From NCBI GenBank assembly GCA_014905825.1, contig JACGCN010000056.1, positions 124,001 through 188,000 of the forward strand: DNA of 64,000 nucleotides. Reading direction: 5' to 3'. Source of the stretch: Lyophyllum atratum. Its lineage: Eukaryota; Basidiomycota; Agaricomycetes; Agaricales; Lyophyllaceae. Positions 35,218 to 45,177 of this stretch are shown piece by piece. The position numbers and the translations under genes are program-made. Numbering within the stretch: the first letter of the stretch is position 1; each line of letters opens with the position of its first letter. The notes under the pieces were generated by a model. That model did no database searches. It was not told the origin of the DNA and saw nothing but the letters and a program-made list of their open reading frames with translations.

Positions 35218-35963
35218 TCATGCCTTCTTCGCCTTGCTAACCACCTTCCTGACGAGATCTCTCCGCTGCTTCTTGGCCAACATCACGCTGAAGCGGCCGA
35301 AGTCGTTCAGCGACCGCCTCTTTTCGATCGCGGCCCGCTTCTGCGCCCAGCTCGTCTTCTCCCACTTCTCATTGAGCCCCTCCTTCTCGGCGAGCTTGCG
35401 GACGGCACCAGTACCAGCACCACGGGGGAGGCCGGTGAGTTTTAGGGGGGTGAGGGTGAGATGCCTGTAGCGGAATGATTGGCGGGGGACGTCTGTTGTG
35501 GGACCGTCAATCATTGCCTAAAATTTTCAAGTAAGACAAGAGAACGCGAGAAGAAGCAGGACCGGCGTACCCGGTTGTGGTCGATGATTTCGGCAATGAC
35601 AGCGATTTTGCCAGCGGAAGGGCCGTCGTTCAGGAGGACCACTGTGAAATCAAAAAACTCAGTCTTTCAGTGGGGGGGACTGTCGCGAAAAGAGCGTACC
35701 ACGGCCAACCTCCACGAAACGTTTGAAGTTAGATTCCTGCAGAAAAGCAGACGTTCAGCACCATGTCCTTCGACTCGAAACCTGGCACCATCGAAAAGCC
35801 CGCAGCAGATTCTTGTCCAGCCAAAATGCTCCTGCCCACAACGTCATCCAACAAGGACTCTCCCCATCCAACCAGCAAAGCTATCTGCTCCGTTTTTCCT
35901 CGCTGCGGGCGCATTCGTACGGTCCATCAAGGGTTTCTGCAAGGTTTACAGACTCACGGGCAT
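35218..35963 (-). CDS. RPL14: cytosolic 60S ribosomal protein eL14
   Basis: Four exons: 35963-35958 (only ATG CCC), 35736-35700, 35641-35571 and 35517-35218. Together they total 414 bases, 137 residues, with every phase correct. The protein reads MPESNFKRFVEVGRVVLLND, then GPSAGKIAVIAEIIDHNRAM, then IDGPTTDVPRQSFRYRHLTL, LPRGAGTGAVRKLAEKEG and a KOW-like/basic C-terminal helix ending SKAKKA. These are all eL14 landmarks. The 6 bp first exon is inferred: the long first intron (221 bp) starts GTGAGT right after ATGCCC, and no other upstream ATG gives a sensible N-terminus. The other introns are 53-58 bp. It shares a divergent promoter with the TBL-like gene. Confidence 0.93.
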
Positions 35964-36416
35964 CGTATTTTGTCTTGAGGGGGATCCGGGGAGGTCTTGA
36001 TGTCGTCGATGTGTATTGTGGCTGTGGTTTGCGGGTAGTTTAGCCGTGTTTGGATCGGGAGTTGCCGGCCCCGATCTCGACGTTTGACATTGTGAATGAC
36101 AACCAAGATACGGAGGCGTTGGTTGCTTGTCACAGCTTCCTTCAGCTTCTACTATTATGAAACTCGAAGGTAGGTACAGCGCTATATACTTACGTATCAA
36201 AAAGTGTCGAACTGACAAGTGCAGCAGGAATATTTTTTGGCATTTCGCCGAGTGAACGTGGCTTTTGTGATGACAGATTGATTATTTCTGGCCCTGTGGC
36301 TGCTCCTCCTTGTTCGGAAGTGAAAGCGAGGTTGATCCCTATGATAGCCACGCCCTCTTTCTTCCCCGTTATCAACTCTCCCTTCCTCTTCCCCTTCCCC
36401 TCCATCCCCAGGTCCC
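35964..36416. promoter_or_regulatory. divergent promoter, eL14 / TBL-like esterase
   Basis: 453 bp between the eL14 start (minus) and the next plus-strand start. Long pyrimidine-rich stretches near 36355-36410 (CTCTTTCTTCCCC..., CCTTCCTCTTCCCCTTCCCC) lie just before the plus gene and are typical of fungal core promoters. On the minus side a pyrimidine tract typical of ribosomal-protein starts is less clear. Confidence 0.45.
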
Positions 36417-38079
36417 ATGGGAAATAGTTCCGCTCGTTTGGCTCTTGCAATCATCTTATGTGGATTTTTGTACTTCTTGACCTCTTCCGCGCCGTGGTCA
36501 GGGCAGCCAAAACGAATCCACACGGTAAAAATTGGTGATCTGGAGAACGTCACCAAGCCGAAAGACAACTGGTGTGGCCCAGAAGAATGCGCCGCGGGAC
36601 GCTGGGAGCCTCGGGAGCCTCCTTTCACGTCGCTTACGGACTTCCAGGAAGCATTCGCCAACAGACTAGACCGCCTGTGGAAAGGGTGCAGCGCGATTCC
36701 AGACGCCGCTAACAAGCGGCCGGCATCCGCTAAAGGCACGGTTGACGAGGAGCGTCTTATGCAGGTCATGAACTGGACCTGGACTCCGTACGCCGGTGAG
36801 CTGAGAAAGTGGGACGCGGAGGAGTTTATGGTGAGGCTTCTTAAGAGCCCAGGCGGGTTAATTCTCATCGGAGGTATGAAGCTTGAACACCCGTGTGCTC
36901 AGGAAGCTTACTGTCTCATCGTGCAGATTCTATTACGCAACAACACAACCACGCATTAGGCTACCTGCTCAACCAAGCCGGCCTTGATTTCGACCGCAAC
37001 CCCTCCCACCTCCCTATGTACGACCACAAGAACGTCCGACAACTCCTGCTGAAGCCCAAAGACCCGCTAACGCGTAGAGTCCTCGCCATCGCTGGCGTTC
37101 CGGAGTCGAGACTGGAGCGACCCGTCGTGACTATGCTAGAAGAGCACATGCTAATTGGGCAACGCGATATCCGGGCGATTACTGAGCGTTTAGGAGCATC
37201 AAAAGACTATTTTTGGTATCATGATTTCCAGCGGGTGCCAGGGTGGGAGGACTACGTCGCGGATGCTGCTAAGCCCCGAGCGGGGGAGGAGGACTCGGTC
37301 ACAGAGGACACAATATTATTGATGAACGCTGGTGCTCACGTACGGACTCAATTCCATCTTTTGCAAAACATTGCTGACTGAGACGCATCTAGTGGTCCCG
37401 ACATGAACTCGCGATGCTTCCACCCCGGCCGTCCGATAAAGAAGAGCAAGCCCGGGTCAAGGAGACCTTCAAACAGATGGTATAGCCGCCGTCCTCCGCT
37501 ATATCCCAAAAATAGACACTAACGAATTTCGCATGTTCCTGTCACTCAGATGAAGCTCGTCATCGAGCGGATCTCGCCGATCAACAGATTGTCGGTGTTT
37601 TATCGCTCGACAGCCCCAGGCCACCCCGCGTGCGAAAAGAGCTCGAAGCCGTACAGTAACAGCCTCACCGCGCGAGAAGCCGAGAAGCACATCACGCCTC
37701 GCCTCAAGGCGCAGGTAGAGGGGGAGGTGAAGCAGCAGCGCGCGAGGTGGGACTGGGATCTGTTCGAGGCGCACAACCATATGTGGAGGCGGGCGATGAG
37801 CGGTGTGATGCGAGAGAGGGCGTGGAGGCAGTCGAGGGCTGTCAGGTCGTTGGGGGCGAAGTGGTTTTATCTCGATTTGTGGGATGTTAACCTGCAGAGA
37901 CCGGATGCGCACTCGGAGCCGGGGGTTGATTGCTTGCACTGTGAGTGCCACTGGATGACGCTTCGTTTTGTATGCTGATGCTGGTTTTCCCCGAAGGGTG
38001 CTTGCCATCGGTTCTGAACGAATGGACACTTCATCTGTATCACAATCTCTTCCTCCAGTCTATCTCGAAAGAGGACTGA
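36417..38079 (+). CDS. TBL/PC-esterase-like type II membrane protein (putative polysaccharide O-acetyl- or acyl-transferase)
   Basis: Exons 36417-36873, 36927-37339, 37393-37479, 37550-37940 and 37997-38079 join in phase to 476 residues. An N-terminal anchor (LALAIILCGFLYFLTSSA) is followed by CGPEECAAGRWEPREPPF, the fungal version of the TBL N-terminal Cys motif. The catalytic serine lies in LIGDSITQQ, formed exactly across intron 1 (the unspliced frame hides it). After LLMNAGAHWSRHELAMLPPR comes the second block, VDCLHWCLPSVLNEW. Its D-x-x-H, split by intron 4, supplies the other two catalytic residues. The GDS plus DxxH layout is that of plant TBL O-acetyltransferases and related GDSL/PC-esterases. 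In fungi the acceptor is not known, but a cell-wall or capsule glycan in the Golgi is likely. It looks intact. Confidence 0.85.
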
Positions 38080-38511
38080 GACAGACGCTGGCCCGTCCAT
38101 ACTTTATGCAACACCTAACGAAAATCACGACCGGGTGTTATTTTGTCTACTATGGGGTTCTGACGTAGCGTCAGTCGTTTTTATCTGGGACCATATCTGT
38201 TGAACGCTTTATTTCACGCCATTGCATCTTTGTAGACCATATGTACACATTACTATTAGAAATAAAACACTAGACCTGAAAGTTTGACGGCCCGAGTGGC
38301 CCGGCCATTGGAGGAACGTTCGCTGCTTCGACCAATATTATGCTGCCCGCCGTCACGGCTCAAGTGTATATATCAAACTCGAAGCTTCTAATGGGAAGAA
38401 AAGTAGGCATATGGGAAGAACGTACCTCACCATCTGATACCGATAGCCAGAACCCACGAGCAATGCGTCCGCTACCTTTGCTTAGGTCTCTCAAGCTAGA
38501 CGTGGCCCAGG
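38080..38511. other. intergenic, promoter of acid phosphatase
   Basis: 432 bp between two plus-strand genes. It holds the 3' end of one and the promoter of the next. No gene seen. Confidence 0.4.
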
Positions 38512-40286
38512 ATGCTCCCTCGACTTGCCCTCTGCATCACCCTCACTTGGGCTACAGTTACATGTGCATTTGACCCTTTACAGCATTCCGGAGCCGCCTC
38601 GCCCTACTTCGATGCGCCCTCCCAGTTCGGCATACCCGTCGCCACCCCAGCGAATTGCCACGTTGACCAGGCCGCCTATATCGTACGGCACGGATCGTAC
38701 GTTCCCTCACCATTGATGCCAAATCCCCGTATTCGCTCAACTCGTCAGGCGGTATCCCGAGCCAGGCTCGTTTGTAGGCTGGCAGAACCTGTTTGCAAAG
38801 TTCCAGAACGCTACGTACACCGCGCGGGGTCCACTGGCGTTCATCCCATCCTGGACGCCGCCTGTCGACGATGTGCCCCATGAGCCACTATTCCTCTCTT
38901 CGACTGGAGCTGGAGAGTCTTTCGGGTTGGGCGTCGAACTCAGGAAACGCTATGGATTCACTAAGGGCGGCGAGAACTTCACAGTCTGGTAATTCGGTTG
39001 TCTTTTTGCAAAGAGCTACCATTAATGTAAGGTATGGATAGGTCTGCGTCACAGCAGCGTGTCCTCGACACCGCAACCTACTTCATGCGAGGATACCTCT
39101 CCCACGGAAACTACCTCACGGCGCCAGACCTCAACCGCGGAAGCATCATCTGGCTTCCCGACTCCGTTAATTTCACCTTCGCAAATTCACTGACGCCATC
39201 CGCAGCCTGTCCAGCGTATAATGCAGACAATACTGGCTCGGCGAAATCGAACGCGTTCCGTGCTACTTATCAAACACGAATTGCTCAGCGGTTGAACAAG
39301 TTCTTGGACGGCTTGACGCTGACTGCGGCGGACATTGGCGTCATGCAGGACTTGTGTGGGTTCTCGGCAGAAATTAGTGATGATACAAGGTTCTGCGATG
39401 TTTTTGAAGGTAGGCAACGGTGGACTTGATCTTAACAAGACGACCAATAGGTGTCATTCAGACTCGGAATGGTTGGATTATGAATATGCTCACGACTTGA
39501 ACTATTATTACGGGTGAGCCTCCATCTCTCGGCGAGTTTGAACAAGGGCCGAAACTCATGTGAATAAAGTGCTGGGCCTGGAAATCCCATCGCGGCTGCC
39601 ACAGGCTTTCCGTGGGTGAAGGCCATAGGCGATCTCTTCGCTGTCGGCCCTAAGCAAACTACCAGTCCAGGCACTTTCACACCGCCGCCTTTGATCATGG
39701 GCTTCACTGTGATTACTTCCATGCGAAAGGTCGATTATCGGCTTATATTTTTGACAGCATGACAACAACCTGCCCCCAGTCGTCGCCGCCCTGGGCCTGT
39801 GGAACACTTCGTCCGCTCGTGGTATTTTCCCGCTCTCGCTAACTAAACCAAATCCTGCACGCACCTTTCGAGCGTCATACCTGGTCGCTTTTCGTGGCTA
39901 TGTTGCGCTTGAAAAGCTGAGCTGCGCACAGGGCCTTGGACATGACGTTGTCAAGCATGTCAGTAATCAGTTGACGATGGCGAACGACGGGAAGAAGGAT
40001 ATATTCGTCCGCGTCCGAGTGAGTAACTCAGTCTAGGCAGGTTGGTCACAGGGATAACCGTTCCCCGCAGATCAATAGGGCGCCCGTTCCTATTCCAGGG
40101 TGTTCTTCTGGTCCCGGGGTGACGTGCCCGCTGCAGCAGTTCTTGGGATACGTCAAACAGAGAGGCATCGCGTCTGGTGATTTCATCCAAACGTGTGGGC
40201 TTCAGGATGTGGCAAATGCGACAAGCATAGCCTCGTTCTTGACCTCTGCGCCTGACCCAGGAGACGTTCAAGTTTTATCTCTTTGA
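38512..40286 (+). CDS. secreted histidine acid phosphatase (phytase-like)
   Basis: Seven exons (38512-38696, 38749-38988, 39042-39409, 39462-39513, 39570-39708, 39758-40018, 40071-40286) total 1461 bases, 486 residues, in phase. Signal peptide MLPRLALCITLTWATVTCA. The active-site motif YIVRHGSRYPEPG is assembled across intron 1 (RHGxRxP, nucleophilic His). The proton-donor motif is GFTHDNNLPPVVAALGLW, assembled across intron 5. Also typical are VWSASQQRVLDTATYF, EDSEWLDYEYAHDLNYYYG and GPGNPIAAATGFPW, with Cys spread for disulfides (CPAYN, CDVF, CPLQQF, CGLQ). Such enzymes release phosphate from organic esters outside the cell, some from phytate. Exon 4 is only 52 bp. It looks intact and is convergent with the next gene, 87 bp between stops. 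Confidence 0.9.
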
Positions 40287-40373
40287 AACAAAGTGGACAT
40301 GATCCGTGTCTGGAATCCGGTCAAACAATACTATACAGTTTCGAATTACAACATCTTCTCAAGTGCAGTTTCC

Positions 40374-42331
40374 TCAGGGATGCAACAGCACCTTCGTATA
40401 CCCGTCAATTCTCTTATCGAATTTCACGTACGCATCAGCGGCGTCGTCGAGGGACAGGTTGTGCGAGACGACGAAAGAGGGCTTGGCTTTGCCTGCGATG
40501 ATTAGATCCCGGAGGTAGCGGTTGTAGGCCTGAAAGGAGCACATCAGCAGTTGCGTCTCAGGAAAAGTTTGGTTTCAACCCAGACCTTGACGTTGCATTG
40601 ACCTGTTCCAATCGAGAGGCCTTTCTCAAACAACTTACCGAAGGGGAACGAGATGTATCCCCTGAATGATATGTCAGGTCACATGAAACGATACGAGAAC
40701 GCGCCGCTTACTTCGCAGAAGCGGAATCTGGCGCTCCAGGGTCGCTTGGAACGTAGAGGCCAGGAATGCCTAGTCCGCCGGTCGGGCGTACCACACGAAT
40801 GAGGCCCTCCAGAACGGCATTTGGCTGCTCCGTTTTGCCGTCACCTGTGGTCGCCTGGTATCCTACCGCTGAAAACAAGAGACGGATTAGACCAGTACCT
40901 GGGACTTAAGAAGGACAGGTATACCGTCAACGCCACGATCTACCTCCTTCCTGAAGAAGCATCTAGCACTAAACCGAGCGTCACAATATCTTTCAACTGA
41001 ATCGCTCACCCGTCCCTCAACTTGAGGATCTGAGCCACTGGATCACTGGCGGAGAAGTCGATGGGGGTGCACCCGATTTCCTTCGCTTTGGCAAGCCTCT
41101 CCGGGACTCTGTCGACGACGTACACCTGCGACGCGCCTCTGATCACAGCGGAATAGGCAGCCATGAGTCCGACGGGCCCCGCGCCAAATACGGCGACCGA
41201 CTCTCCAGGACGGAATCCCTAAGGGTAGAAGATGGGGACACATGATTGAAGTTGAATTGCGGTGATGAGACGTACAGAGAGTTCAACACCATGCCATCCC
41301 TGGAAGTAACATTATCATTATGGCAGTTGATGTCAATGAAACAAAGGCGTACGGTCGGGAAGATGTCCGCCAACAAGACGAAGTCGTCCTCATGCTCGGT
41401 GCCCGGGGGCAGCTTCAGGGCATTAAAGTCGGCAAATGGGACTCGTACATATTCCTTTGAAGATACTAAGATCAGGATGCACAAGTCCAGATATCTTGAG
41501 TCATACAGCTTGTCCACCAGGGTAGGGTCCCATCGCGACGTAACTGGAATTCTGGTAAGAAAGTTGCCCTCGTGCAAATTTTATGACTTGAACTTACCCA
41601 TAAGCACTAAAGGCGAGAACAAGGGATTTCCCAATATACACTGTGCTTATAGATAAAGCGACACGTACCCGCCGGCCTACATATACGATCAATGATAACT
41701 AACGCGAGAGGAACGAGGAACTCACGAATCCAGGGTTTACATGGGTGCAGAAGGCTGACTTTCCTTGCTCGCAATTCAAGCAGCGGCCGCACGCAACATT
41801 GAAGGGCATGACGACGCGATCACCTTTCTTGAGAAGCTAATTCCTACATAAGAATTTGGACTCCCAGCATCGAGCAAGACCAATCTCACCGTCACACCAC
41901 TGCCGACTTCCTGCAAAGCCAAGTTGTAAGTCAAGAAGTCATAATGAATGAATACTGTCGATGGGGACATACATCAACGAGTCCCATGCTACGTGGCATT
42001 GTGAGATCGCCATCACTACGAAGACGAGGCCAGGACGTACTTTTCGTGTCCAAAGACAATGCCAGCTTCAGCAGCAGTGCGGCCTTCGTACATATGCAGG
42101 TCACTGAGATTGAGGCGTAAGGAGTGTCTAAACTTGTAAAGATGCGTTCCTCACCTTCCACAGATACAAGTCGTGGTCACTAAAACCCCTAAGTTCAGAA
42201 ATGTCTTGACGCGAAGGAGGTGGCATACCTTTAACGATGATATCATCGGGATGGAGGATAGTTGGTTTCTTGACCTGCTGGACCGAAACCTTGAAAGGCT
42301 GCTCATACACAACTGCACGCATAGTCGCCAT
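40374..42331 (-). CDS. zinc-dependent alcohol dehydrogenase, glutathione-independent formaldehyde dehydrogenase type
   Basis: Intron-rich gene (about 12 introns) from MATMRAVVYEQPFKVSV to VLLHP. Exons spell VTTTCICGSDLHMYEGRTAA (catalytic zinc Cys), then GIVFGHENMGLVDEVGSGV with the second zinc ligand in GHE. KKGDRVVMPFNVACGRCLNC follows, with EQGKSAFC (structural zinc cysteines). Further on come GAYGYVAMGPYPGGQAEYVR, DIFPTGWHGVELS and the NAD-binding turn VAVFGAGPVGLMAAYSAVIR, then VYVVDRVPERLAKAKEIG. The last exon (40374-40529) gives AYNRYLRDLIIAGKAKPSFV. The insertion-rich middle and the AYGYV..GPYxGGQAEY block distinguish this MDR subgroup, typified by Pseudomonas PFDH, which oxidises formaldehyde without glutathione. 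Many fungal members have unknown alcohol substrates. All zinc ligands are present. Confidence 0.9.
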
Positions 42332-43183
42332 GGTTTCTAGAAGTTAGGATAGATACAGAGAGAGAGAAAAAGTGGGATTATCATGTGGGGCCTAGTCTCA
42401 GATATATAAAGGTAACGCCCGGTGCTCCTTGGCAGGCCGTACCATGACAAGTGTTAGACCTTGTTATGATCTGTGCTTGGGAATTCGAAGCCATGATACA
42501 CCATGGGACCACTGTCATATTTAAAATGACTGACTGGCAAGGCCGAGAATAACCAGTCTTATGTGGTGCGATTCAAACATATAGAGTCAGCTGCTGATCC
42601 TGGATTATGGACTGGTGGGGACGTGATATGACGAACATGGGAGTGAGTGGGAGGAATTGTTTAGCCGAGAGGCGATCAAAAGTCGAGTGTATCCGCTGCT
42701 CCGATTTATAATCAAACAGAATGGATTCGTCAAACACAACGTTTATAGTCATTCCTTGTTATATCTCCTCTACATGGTCAGTATAACCTCACATTGAAAA
42801 CGGGTCTATAGAAATCGCAGGGCAATTTGCCTGCGCCCATGGAAAACCAACTTAAATGAAGAAATCAGATCGACTCAAATGTCCCTCTGATGCCTTCAAA
42901 TAACCAAGAACTTCAAGCCACCATCCACTTCGGTTCGTCGTGCGCGACGGCCAATAAGGTTCAGAAATCCCAAATCCCGGAAGTACCGCCCTCCGGGCCA
43001 GTGCTCTAAATACACTCAAGAGTGCAGCAACCATCTCGCTTGCGTCTGTCAAATGAAAATGCAAATCCGCTTCATAACTATTCTCCAGAGTCAGTACAAG
43101 TGCGTTGTAACACACAATAAGCCAAAGAATCAGATCGAATAACCACAAAACCACCAACCACCCAGTAACGCCATGCGCGACGG
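42332..43183. other. intergenic with one doubtful ORF
   Basis: A minus-strand ORF of 111 codons (42852-43187) overlaps the F-box stop by a few bases. It has one hydrophobic segment (WLVVLWLFDLILWLIVCYNA) and no recognised domain. It may be chance or the tail of a decayed copy. The rest is the promoter region of the dehydrogenase. Confidence 0.3.
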
Positions 43184-44823
43184 TCAATATAGCTCGGAAG
43201 CCTTGCTAACAGGCGGCGAAGGCCTCTTGCACCACTCGTCTCCGCTGAACGCTCGTCTCCAGATGAAGCCGTCAGTTAGCTGTACCTGCCGAAGCAGTGG
43301 ACAAGGCTTCCTCCACGCGTTGAGACACCTTCTCACCTCCTCCTCGTCATCGGCCGGAGCACGTGTCGACGAAGCCCTTGCAACGCCTCTGGTTGAGCGA
43401 TATATGGGCTCTTCAAACTCGGCTACGGATGGGAGCTTAGGCAACTTCCGATATATCTGAAGAATCTCGAGCGCAGGGAATTTGTTGAGGAACAGGGAAC
43501 CGAGACTGAGCAGCGTTTGCTAATGTGAGCTCCCGTCAGTTTCCAAAGAAAAGGTGAGTCAGTTGTGGAGTCTCCTACCTCGGGAACGAAGCCAGAACTG
43601 AACTTGACTTGGACCCTACGCAGGTCTACGAATAAGCTGGCCAAGGCGTACAACACCTCGTCATCCCATCTTTTCATGGCGAAACACAGGGTCTGGAGCC
43701 GAGGCTTAAATTCCGCGATGTCCGTGAGCGTAGAGAGCACATCCGACACGCTTTCAAAATCCACGAGGTCGATGTGCTCCACCGGGCGAGAAGCCACTAA
43801 CTCGACGACTGGGCTAATGGTGCCACTGTAGTACTTCAGATACGGCATCACTGTGTCAGGGAGTTCGAGGTCTATCTTCCTGTTCACACAAGAAAAACGC
43901 GTTATGCCTGGCGAGGCTGCGAGGAACGATGCGAAGTGGTCGCCATCGATATAATCGCTTTCCTCAGCGGGCCAGATTTTGGTGCTGGGAAGGCGGATCA
44001 TCACTTCTTTGAGCTTCGTGAGGGGTGCGATGGGCGCGTTGGGGTTCTGGAGCGAGAGGAAACGGGCGGTGACTGGGGTCCAGTCGACGCGGAGCGTGTG
44101 GAGGTACTTGGCGGTGCAGAGGTACAGCGTGTATACGTAATTTGAATTGGGGACTGTGTCTGAGTCGCCTTTGTTGTACCAAAGGGTGAGCTCCGTGAGT
44201 GGGAGCTCGGAGAAGCTCGGATCCGGTTCGAGGTGCATAATTGGAAGGGTGCAGTACTGGATAGCGAGGTGCCGCAGGCGTGGTAAGAGCTTTATCACAG
44301 AAAAGATGGTGTCGGGGAGGTCCGATAAGTGGAATACTAGCTCCCGCAGCACCTTGAATGTAGATATCCGCGCTGCTATAGCATTGTACATACGACGCGA
44401 GGCGTAAAATGAGATCCCCGTGAAGATAGGGTGGGATGGGGTGATCTGGTATTCCGCTAATGTATCTGGACCGACTCTGCACGAGCCATCTTCCTCAACG
44501 ACGGGGGCATCGCTGCTGAATCGACTGTAGGAGTTGTCGCTCACCAAAGATATGCCAACGGTGAGTGAGGCGGGAACTAGGGCCATTGAGGGCGCGTGTC
44601 GGTTCCAGAAGGACACGTTTTGGGCGTAAAGGAAGGGTCCCATCCAGCGTACCTCGCGGTAGAGAACGCGAATGGCTAGGGAATAGAAGTGTCTGCAGGT
44701 CCGTACGAGTCTAAGGAGATCAGAAGGGGATTCAATAGCTTCGAAGACTACGATCCACATCTCATGGGGTAAGCTTTGTAGGTTGAGCTTGCGCTCCGAG
44801 TCCGAGTCCGAGTCCTTGTTCAC
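43184..44823 (-). CDS. F-box protein
   Basis: Exons 44823-43579 and 43519-43184 (intron 59 bp) give 526 residues, in phase (GFVPE/QTLLSLG). After an acidic, Ser/Asp-rich start (NKDSDSDSERK; the DNA is a GAGTCC-type repeat) comes the F-box at residues about 14-60: LQSLPHEMWIVVFEAIESPS, then LRTCRHFYSLAIRVLYREV-like sequence. Then come degenerate leucine-rich strands (LRELVFHLSDL, LRHLAIQYCTL, LTELTLWYNK, LHTLRVDWTP). The C-terminal exon ends in an Arg/Glu-rich helix and KASELY. As with other mushroom F-box genes the target is unknown. The long single exon and clear F-box make it secure. Confidence 0.82.
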
Positions 44824-45177
44824 CTTCAGAACCCATTCCGGGCTACTATGATCTTCGCTGAGGTTAACGGGACAAGAGAATTATGATCAAGACCTGACGC
44901 ACGAGTCCTTGGCCCCTTCCATAACAACCTGCGAGCGTTCTTCAGCAACTGACTACCACCAGGGGGTTTAGGTGGCTGAGAACAAGTTGTGACATCGATT
45001 CGATATAATTGCGAGGCGCCTGACGGTGGCTGTGGTCCGGTGGCACCGACAACAATAGCACTCTCAAATCTGTCATGATTAGCCCTATTTTAGGGTCTCA
45101 ATAGATAATCGCTCTTATCAATTGACGGCACAGGTTGGAGCTGATTCAATTGGAGTCCAATTCCTTTTGACGGACGT
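44824..45177. promoter_or_regulatory. divergent promoter, F-box / kelch protein
   Basis: 354 bp between head-to-head genes. No strong motif. The last 60 bp before the kelch start are mixed AT. Confidence 0.35.

Noticed and set aside
35737..35957. Possible snoRNA in the long eL14 intron
   Set aside because: Ribosomal-gene introns often host snoRNAs, but I found no convincing C/D or H/ACA box pair here.
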